Origin: Kitasatospora setae KM-6054
GTDB taxonomy: Bacteria > Actinomycetota > Actinomycetes > Streptomycetales > Streptomycetaceae
DNA length: 64,000 nucleotides
Reading direction: 5' to 3'
Assembly: GCF_000269985.1 (NCBI RefSeq)
Contig: NC_016109.1
Span: 6,475,001 to 6,539,000, forward strand
This document shows, one piece after another, positions 58,127 through 64,000 of the stretch. How positions within the stretch are numbered: the first letter of the stretch is position 1; every line of letters starts with the position of its first letter. A program made the translations under genes and the position numbers. Under the pieces are notes generated by a model that made no database searches, was not told where the DNA came from, and saw only the letters and a list, made by a program, of their open reading frames with translations.

Positions 58127-60061
58127 ATGGGAGACGAAGTCGGTACGCGTTGCCCCGACTTGCTCACCGTGCTCCAACTCCTCGTCGAAGAGGCGCCGTT
58201 GGAGAGCTACGAGGAGCTCCTGCGGCGCGCGGACCGGGAGGGCTCCACGGCCGAGCGGCTCCGGCTGGAGCAGGGGGTCCGGCTGGCGTACGTCATCAAC
58301 GCGCTCCAGGGCCGGCGCCGGCAGCGCGAGGACGCGCTCGCCGAACTGGTCGACACCGCCCGGGAGATGACCCAGCAGCACGATCTGGGCGAACTCCTCA
58401 AGGTCATCACCCGCTGCCTCCGGCGGATCATCAACACCGACTTCGCGTGCATCTGCCTGCGCGACGAGGACGACGGGCTGCTGCTGCGCGCCGCCGAGGG
58501 GGCGACCACGGTCATCGTGCCGGGCACGCCCCTGCTGCGCGGCCTGGGGGAGCGGGCCATCGCCACCGGGGTCCCGGTGTGGACCGCCGACTACCTGCGC
58601 GATCCCGCCCTGGCGGACTGCCGGGGGGAGGGCGACGAGTTCATCCGCGCCGAGGGCGTCAAGTCACTGCTCGCCGTGCCGCTGACACACGGCGACCGGG
58701 CCCTGGGCGTGCTGGTCTGCGCCTCCCGCACGGTGCGGCACCTCACCCCGGACGAGATCGGCCTGGTGGGCTCGCTGGCCGCGTTCGGCGCGGTGGCGAT
58801 CGAACGCGCGGAGCGGCTGCGGGACGCCAGGAGCGAGGTGACCGCGCTCGAACTGGACGGCTTCCACGCCCGGATGACGATGGCCAGGCTCGAACAGCTC
58901 GGGGACGCCCACGGCCGGATGCTGGGCCTGCTGCTGTCCCGGGCCGACCTCGACACCGTGGCCCGGGCCGCCGCCGACGCGCTGGACGGCACCATGCAAC
59001 TGCGCGACCCCGCGGGCCGCGTCATGGTGGCCACCGCCGAACTGCCGGACCTGGACGACGCGGCGGTCGCCGAGACGTCCTGGAAGGCGCACGCGGACCG
59101 CACCCCGGTGGTGCACCAGGAGGGGACCTGGGTGGTGCCGGTGCTGGCCGGTGCCGAGAACCTGGGCTTCGTCGTGATGCGGCCCAACGCCGAGCTGGTC
59201 GGGGTGGACCAGCAGCTGGTCTGCCTCGCCGCCCAGTCCTTCGCCCTGCACCTGCTCCTGCAGCGCGGCGCGACGGTGACGCAGGCACCGGTCCACGACT
59301 CCCTCTTCGACGAGCTGCTCACCCTGTCGTCGCGCGGCCCGCAGCACGCCCGCCGGCTCGAACAGAGCCTCGGCGAGATCGGGATGAACCTGGCGGAGCC
59401 GTTCGTCCTGCTGGCGGTGCGCCCGGAGAGCGGCGGGTACGGGCGCGCCGTCGTGTGGGCCTCCTCCTACGCCCACGGCCAGGGCGGCCTCAAGACCGTC
59501 CAGGACGGCTCCATCATGCTGCTGCTGCCCGGGACGGACGCGTCGGCCGTCGCGCGCTCGGTGGGCGGCGAGCTGACGTCGATGCTGGAGCGGCCGGTGA
59601 CCGTGGGCGCGGCCGGGCCGGGGCGGGGCCTGGGCGACGTCACCCGCCTCCACACGGAGGCGGTGCGCTGCCTGGAGGCGCTGACCACGCTCGACGCCAC
59701 CGGGAGCGCCTCGTCCCTGGAGGACCTCGGCTTCCTGGGCCTGCTGCTCTCCGAGACGCACGACGCGAGCGGCTTCGTCGACTCCGTGATCGGGCCGGTG
59801 CTCGACTACGACCGCACGAACGCCACCGAGCTCACCGAGACGCTGGAGGCGTACTTCGCCACCGGCGCCAGCCCGAGCAAGGCCGCCGAGACGCTGCACG
59901 TCCACTCCAACACCGTGTCGCGGCGGCTGGAGCGGATCTCCGCGCTGATGGGCGAGAAGTGGCAGCAGCCGAGCCGCCTCCTGGACGTCCAACTCGCCCT
60001 GCGGATGCACCGGATGAGGGCCGTGCTGCGCCTCGGCTCCCCGGGCGCGGGCGGCTCCTGA
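58127..60061 (+). CDS. GAF-domain PucR-family transcriptional regulator
   Basis: The 644-residue protein has an N-terminal helical region, a GAF sensor domain (about residues 90-230; NTDFACICLRDEDDGLLL and GVKSLLAVPLTHGDRALGVL), a middle helical linker and a C-terminal PucR-type HTH (about 565-625; FATGASPSKAAETLHVHSNTVSRRLERIS). It probably senses a small molecule through GAF and activates genes; members occur in many Streptomyces clusters. It is 122 bp after the short SARP gene on the same strand and converges on the IS701-like gene. Confidence 0.9.
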   Translation: MGDEVGTRCPDLLTVLQLLVEEAPLESYEELLRRADREGSTAERLRLEQGVRLAYVINALQGRRRQREDALAELVDTAREMTQQHDLGELLKVITRCLRRIINTDFACICLRDEDDGLLLRAAEGATTVIVPGTPLLRGLGERAIATGVPVWTADYLRDPALADCRGEGDEFIRAEGVKSLLAVPLTHGDRALGVLVCASRTVRHLTPDEIGLVGSLAAFGAVAIERAERLRDARSEVTALELDGFHARMTMARLEQLGDAHGRMLGLLLSRADLDTVARAAADALDGTMQLRDPAGRVMVATAELPDLDDAAVAETSWKAHADRTPVVHQEGTWVVPVLAGAENLGFVVMRPNAELVGVDQQLVCLAAQSFALHLLLQRGATVTQAPVHDSLFDELLTLSSRGPQHARRLEQSLGEIGMNLAEPFVLLAVRPESGGYGRAVVWASSYAHGQGGLKTVQDGSIMLLLPGTDASAVARSVGGELTSMLERPVTVGAAGPGRGLGDVTRLHTEAVRCLEALTTLDATGSASSLEDLGFLGLLLSETHDASGFVDSVIGPVLDYDRTNATELTETLEAYFATGASPSKAAETLHVHSNTVSRRLERISALMGEKWQQPSRLLDVQLALRMHRMRAVLRLGSPGAGGS

Positions 60062-60066
60062 CGCCT

Positions 60067-60086
60067 GCCCCGGCCCGGCCCGGGGC
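60067..60086. terminator. Probable hairpin terminator
   Basis: GCCCCGG (60067-60073) pairs with CCGGGGC (60080-60086) around a 6-base loop just after the PucR-type stop. The rest of the gap to 60203 is low-complexity GC-rich sequence that can fold in several ways. Confidence 0.45.
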
Positions 60087-60202
60087 CCGCCGGACCGCCC
60101 GCCGGACCGCCGCGGCGGCCGGCCGCCCCGGTCGTGGCCCCGGGCCGGGCTCCGGTGGTGGCCCCGGCCGCCGCCCCGGCCGTGGTCGTGGTCGGCACGG
60201 CC

Positions 60203-61405
60203 CTAGCCGCAGGTGCTCAGGGCGATCGCCGTGTGCGCCACCGAGGCCAGCGTCATGTGGCGGTGCCAGCCGCGGAAGGAGCGTCCCACGAAGTCGCGCA
60301 GTCCGACCCGGTCGCCGATCCGGGCGAGGTCCTGCTCCACCCGGCCGTTCAGCTTGGCCAGGCGCAGCAGCGAGCCGACCGAGGCGTGCGTCATGTCGGT
60401 GATCCACATCTGGGAGGGGGGCTGCGCCGGGTCGGACCACTCGCCGAGCAGGAGCAGGCGCCGGGGTTTGGACCGGAGGGGGCCCGGCATGGCGACGGGG
60501 ACGGTCGCGGCCAGGCTGGTGCGCGCGGTGTTCCCGTGCGCCGCGTCGGGCCAGGAGACCGGGATCCGCATGCCCTTGACCAGTTCGAGGACGCGCTGGG
60601 CGGGCAGCGAACCGGCCCGGTGGCCGGGGAGCGCCGGGTCCGCCACGGCCATCCGGCTGGACGGGCTGATCCGGATCAGGAAGGGCACGCCGCCCGCGGT
60701 CAGCTGCTCGGTGGCGGTGGAGATGTCGCCCCGCCGCCGCAGGTCCAGCAGGACGGGGCGGTGCGGGATGCCCCACAGCCGGGCCATCTCCACGGCGGCG
60801 GACACGGCGCACTCGCCCGCGCTCTCCGCCCCCGTCCCCTCGGGCAGTTCGGCCTGCTCGCGCCGCTCGGGGTCGTTGGTCCAGGGGCCGGGGAGCACCA
60901 TCCGCCAGTTGACGGGCGCGCTCAGCTCGGGGGAGGCGAGCCACACGCCGAGGGCCTGCTGGCCGCGGAAGACCTGGCCCAGGTGGGGTGCGAACTGCTC
61001 GTCGACGCCGACCGAGTGCCGGCCGGCCTTGGGGATGTGGATCGGCCGGACCACCCACGCCCGGGGGGCCGCCGTCTGCTCGATGTGGTCGGCCAGGGCG
61101 ATGCGCAGGGGGCGCCAGTCCCAGGCGGAGCTGGAGATGAAGTGGTGCAGGCTCTGGTCCACGCCGGCCCCGCCCAGCCGGGCGGCGATGTTGCGGATGG
61201 ACTTGCGGCCGGGCGTGGTCAGCAGGCCGCGCAGGTACTGTTCGGCGCGCACTCGGCGGTCCCGCCGGCCCAGCAGGGAGAAGAGGACGGCGCTCAGTTC
61301 GTCGACGATGTCGTCGAAGGCCCCGGTGTCGTGGGAGGCGGCGCGCTGGTGGGGCAGCGTCAGGGTGCCGGCTGAGTCGCTTGTACCGAGGGTCAGTGTG
61401 TTCAC
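60203..61405 (-). CDS. IS701-family transposase homologue
   Basis: The 400-residue protein matches IS701-type transposases through IRNIAARLGGAGVDQSLHHF, IPKAGRHSVGVDEQF and PGPWTNDPERREQAELPE. Where mobile members have an Asp pair before the IPK-like motif, it reads WVVRPIHIPKAG, so the first catalytic Asp seems to be missing. I found no terminal inverted repeats or target duplication around it, which suggests a degenerate or domesticated copy. GTG 61405 follows GGAG. It marks the right border of the NRPS cluster, between the PucR-type regulator and chorismate synthase. Confidence 0.82.
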   Translation of the reverse strand: MNTLTLGTSDSAGTLTLPHQRAASHDTGAFDDIVDELSAVLFSLLGRRDRRVRAEQYLRGLLTTPGRKSIRNIAARLGGAGVDQSLHHFISSSAWDWRPLRIALADHIEQTAAPRAWVVRPIHIPKAGRHSVGVDEQFAPHLGQVFRGQQALGVWLASPELSAPVNWRMVLPGPWTNDPERREQAELPEGTGAESAGECAVSAAVEMARLWGIPHRPVLLDLRRRGDISTATEQLTAGGVPFLIRISPSSRMAVADPALPGHRAGSLPAQRVLELVKGMRIPVSWPDAAHGNTARTSLAATVPVAMPGPLRSKPRRLLLLGEWSDPAQPPSQMWITDMTHASVGSLLRLAKLNGRVEQDLARIGDRVGLRDFVGRSFRGWHRHMTLASVAHTAIALSTCG

Positions 61406-61626
61406 GATGCTCCAGCGGTATGGGGTGGGCAGTGGCGGCCTCACCTCCACCATCGCTGGAACGACCCCGATCTCACGAGGTGTGCCGGGGACCTGAATGC
61501 GTGCCCCGCCGCATCGGCGGTCACCTGCGGTCGGAATATATGAACTTGGGATTGCCGTACTGGTTACCGGGGCCGGTACGGCGCAATACGGCGTCGGTAC
61601 GGGGTGTGCCGGGACAACAACCGACC

Positions 61627-61661
61627 GGCGCCGGGGTGGGGTACGACACCACCCCGGCGCC
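61627..61661 (-). terminator. Terminator after chorismate synthase
   Basis: GGCGCCGGGGTGG (61627-61639) pairs perfectly with CCACCCCGGCGCC (61649-61661) around a 9-base loop, just after the aroC stop on the minus strand. Confidence 0.75.
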
Positions 61662-61667
61662 GCCCGC

Positions 61668-62852
61668 TCAGCGGATCCGCAGGTGCGCGAGGTAGGAGCG
61701 CACGTTGCGGCGCGTCTCGGCGACCGAGTCGCCGCCGAACTTCTCGGCCACCGCGTCCGCGAGCACCAGCGCGACCATCGCCTCCGCGACGATCCCGGCG
61801 GCCGGCACGGCGCAGGTGTCGGAGCGCTGGTGGTGCGCCGGGGCGGCCGAGCCGGTGGCCACGTCGACGGTGGGCAGCGCGTGCGGGACGGTCGCGATCG
61901 GCTTCATCGCGGCCCGCACCCGCAGCGGCTCGCCGGTGGACAGGCCGCCCTCGGTGCCGCCGGAGCGGTCGGAGGCCCGCCTGATCCCCTCCGGGGTGGC
62001 GAGGATGCCGTCGTGCGCCCGGGAGCCGGGCACCCGGGCCAGCTCGAAGCCGTCGCCGACCTCGACGCCCTTGATCGCCTGGATGCCCATCAGCGCGGCG
62101 GCCAGCCGGGCGTCCAGCCGCCGGTCCCAGTGCACGTGCGAGCCCAGGCCCACCGGCACGCCGTACGCCAGCACCTCGACCACCCCGCCCAGGGTGTCGC
62201 CGTCCCGGTGGGCCCGGTCGATCTCGGCGACCATCGCCTTCGAGGCGTCCGGGTCCAGGCAGCGCACCGGGTCCGCGTCCAGCTCCGCCGCGTCGGCCGG
62301 GACCGGGCGCAGGCCGGGCGGCGCCTGCGCGCCGGCCAGCTCCACCACGTGGCTGACGACCTCGATGCCGGCCGTCTCGGCCAGGTAGGAGCGGGCGACC
62401 GCGCCGAGCGCCACCCGGGCCGCGGTCTCCCGCGCGGAGGCGCGCTCCAGCACCGGGCGGGCCTCGTCGAAGCCGTACTTCTGCATGCCGGCCAGGTCGG
62501 CGTGGCCGGGGCGCGGCCGGGTCAGCGGGGCGTTGCGGGCCAGCCCGGCCAGCACCCCGGGGTCGACCGGGTCCGCGGCCATCACCCGCTCCCACTTCGG
62601 CCACTCGGCGTTGCCCACCGTGACGGCGACCGGGGAGCCGAGGGTCAGACCGTGCCGCACCCCGCCCAGGAAGGCGACCTCGTCCCGTTCGAACGACATC
62701 CGGGCCCCGCGCCCGTACCCGAGCCGCCGCCGCGCCAGGTGGTCCGCCACCATCGCGGTGGTGACCGGCACACCGGCCGGCAGCCCCTCCAGCGTCGCGA
62801 CCAGCGCCGGGCCGTGCGACTCGCCCGCGGTCAGCCAGCGCAGCCTGCTCAA
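61668..62852 (-). CDS. aroC: Chorismate synthase
   Basis: The 394-residue enzyme uses reduced FMN to convert 5-enolpyruvylshikimate 3-phosphate to chorismate, the branch point of aromatic metabolism. The three family signatures are visible: GESHGPALVATLEGLPAG at the start, GRASxR-like ERASARETAARVALG in the middle, and RSGGTEGGLSTGEP with the later D-T-C-A-V-P segment. Length fits actinobacterial members. The TTG start overlaps the monooxygenase stop (TTGA), which is unlike the usual shikimate operon with aroK and aroB. It may therefore be a second copy dedicated to a chorismate-derived product. Confidence 0.95.
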   Translation of the reverse strand: MSRLRWLTAGESHGPALVATLEGLPAGVPVTTAMVADHLARRRLGYGRGARMSFERDEVAFLGGVRHGLTLGSPVAVTVGNAEWPKWERVMAADPVDPGVLAGLARNAPLTRPRPGHADLAGMQKYGFDEARPVLERASARETAARVALGAVARSYLAETAGIEVVSHVVELAGAQAPPGLRPVPADAAELDADPVRCLDPDASKAMVAEIDRAHRDGDTLGGVVEVLAYGVPVGLGSHVHWDRRLDARLAAALMGIQAIKGVEVGDGFELARVPGSRAHDGILATPEGIRRASDRSGGTEGGLSTGEPLRVRAAMKPIATVPHALPTVDVATGSAAPAHHQRSDTCAVPAAGIVAEAMVALVLADAVAEKFGGDSVAETRRNVRSYLAHLRIR

Positions 62853-64000
62853 CGCCGCCCCCCGAGGCCGCTGTCGGTGAAGTCGCGGTCGCCGTGCAGC
62901 CAGGAGACGCTGTCCCGCAGCTGCTCCTGGGTCAGCGCGGAGAGCATCGCGTTGCGCTCCTCGGCCGCCGCGCCCGCCGGGTGGTAGAGGTCGCTGCCCA
63001 TCCGCCGGGCGACCAGCTGGGCGCGGCCCGCGCGTTCGCGCCGGACGGCGTTGAACTTCTCCAGGTGCTGCTCGACGTCGTCCTCGCCCGCCCCGTCGAG
63101 CAGGTCGCCGAGGACCACGGCGTCCTCCAGCGCCTGGCAGGCGCCCTGCGCCGCGTACTGCAGCATCGGGTGGGCGGCGTCGCCGACCAGGACGACCCGC
63201 CGGTCGGTCCAGGTCCGCACCGGGTCGCGGTCGCACAGCACCCACTCGCGCCAGCCCTCGCCGAGTTCGAGCAGCCGGCGGGCGGTGGCGCCGATCCCGG
63301 GGAACCGGCCGAGCACGTGCGCGCGCTCGGCCTCCCGCCCGGCCACCGGCACGGTCGCCCCGTCGTCGCGGGTGACCGCGAGGTTCAGGTACTCGCCGCC
63401 GCCGATGATGTAGTGCACGAAGTGCCACTTGGGCCCGGCCCACAGCGTGACCGCGTTCCAGCGCAGCTCCTCCGGCACCTGCTCGATCGGGATCACCGAG
63501 CGGTAGATGGTGTGGCCCGAGACGCGCGGCTCGCCGTCGCCCAGCACCGCCGCCCGCACGGTGGAGCGGATGCCGTCCGCGCCGACCAGCGCCGCGCCGC
63601 GGAAGGTCCGCCCGTCGGTGGTGCGCACGGTGACGCCCGTGCCGTCCTGCGCGTGGTCCCGCACCGCGGCGTCGGCGAGCAGCTCGACGCCGTCCAGCTC
63701 GCGGCAGGCGGCGAGCAGCGGCTGGTACAGGTCGCCGCGGTGCACCACCGCGTACGGGTTGCCGAACCGCTCGCGGTAGGCACCGGTCAGCTCCATCGCG
63801 GCGACCTTCTCGCCGGTGGTGCCGTCCATGAAGCGCAACTCGTCGATGAACACCGCGCGTTCGCGCACGTTCCGGCCGACGCCGAGCCGGTCGAGGGCGT
63901 GGAAGGCGTTCGGGCCGAGCTGGATGCCGGCCCCGATCTCCGCGAAGGTGGCGCTGCGTTCGAGCACGGTGGCGCGGTGGCCGGAGCGGGCCAGTGACAG
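62849..64000 (-). CDS. FAD-dependent aromatic monooxygenase, partial (start outside the window)
   Basis: The visible part (about 384 residues) runs from within the first Rossmann fold to the stop. It has the E-R substrate-side start of the FAD domain (TVLERS), the LVGADGIRSTVR motif (DG motif) and VVLVGDAAHPMLQYAAQGACQALEDA (GD motif). This pattern and the preserved TIYRSVIP segment match 3-hydroxybenzoate 6-hydroxylase and salicylate hydroxylase-like enzymes. It would hydroxylate a phenolic acid with NAD(P)H and oxygen. Translational coupling to chorismate synthase suggests a substrate derived from chorismate. The N-terminal GxGxxG lies beyond the window edge. Confidence 0.9.
   Translation of the reverse strand: MSLARSGHRATVLERSATFAEIGAGIQLGPNAFHALDRLGVGRNVRERAVFIDELRFMDGTTGEKVAAMELTGAYRERFGNPYAVVHRGDLYQPLLAACRELDGVELLADAAVRDHAQDGTGVTVRTTDGRTFRGAALVGADGIRSTVRAAVLGDGEPRVSGHTIYRSVIPIEQVPEELRWNAVTLWAGPKWHFVHYIIGGGEYLNLAVTRDDGATVPVAGREAERAHVLGRFPGIGATARRLLELGEGWREWVLCDRDPVRTWTDRRVVLVGDAAHPMLQYAAQGACQALEDAVVLGDLLDGAGEDDVEQHLEKFNAVRRERAGRAQLVARRMGSDLYHPAGAAAEERNAMLSALTQEQLRDSVSWLHGDRDFTDSGLGGRR

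Overview
The window is actinomycete chromosome, almost certainly from the family Streptomycetaceae (Streptomyces or Kitasatospora). GC content is very high, third codon positions are strongly G/C biased, TTA codons are almost absent, and the gene families (SARP and AfsR regulators, AfsA-like protein, MbtH, XRE/MmyB regulator, DUF4097 proteins) are typical of that group. I cannot name the species.

Left arm (1-19.5 kb), general and accessory genes. A NaeI-type restriction-modification island (C5 methyltransferase, NaeI-like endonuclease, Vsr mismatch endonuclease) lies at 0.5-3.6 kb. It is followed by a Tat-exported phosphocholine phospholipase C, an MmyB-type XRE regulator, a PEBP-family secreted protein, a divergent SDR/TetR pair, an MFS exporter and a tRNA-Pro(GGG). 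From 11.7 to 18.7 kb there is a cell-envelope unit: a two-component system co-transcribed with a DUF4097 protein, plus a second operon (DUF4097 lipoprotein, methyltransferase, rhomboid-like protein). The two parts share a nearly identical 19-20 bp palindrome, which suggests one regulon. At 18.7-19.5 kb there are only broken genes.

Centre (19.5-60 kb), a nonribosomal peptide gene cluster. Three NRPS genes carry six modules in the order A-T-C-A-T, C-A-T-C-A-T and C-A-T-C-A-T-TE. They follow an mbtH gene and are followed by a cytochrome P450 and an MFS exporter, all on the minus strand, so a hexapeptide is expected. Pocket residues read by eye suggest X-Gly-basic-basic-Thr-X; Thr and Gly are the firmest calls. 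A separate minus-strand operon (26.0-21.1 kb) encodes ACP, acyl-CoA oxidase/dehydrogenase, fatty acyl-AMP ligase, a double-hotdog protein and a MoaD/ThiS-like sulfur-carrier protein. An IspH-like iron-sulfur protein lies beyond it. This set looks like a route to an unusual acyl unit, yet the first NRPS has no starter condensation domain. Regulation is dense: an AfsA-like protein, an AfsR-type SARP carrying a TTA codon, a short SARP and a GAF-PucR activator.

Right edge (60-64 kb). An IS701-like transposase homologue is followed by chorismate synthase, translationally coupled to a flavin monooxygenase that runs off the window. This may begin another pathway.

The strongest oddities are these. 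The two modules of the middle NRPS are near-identical at DNA level except for a 357 bp block that encodes the substrate pocket. The acyl cassette includes a sulfur-carrier-like protein and a divergent IspH homologue. Two DUF4097 genes appear to start with ATC codons.
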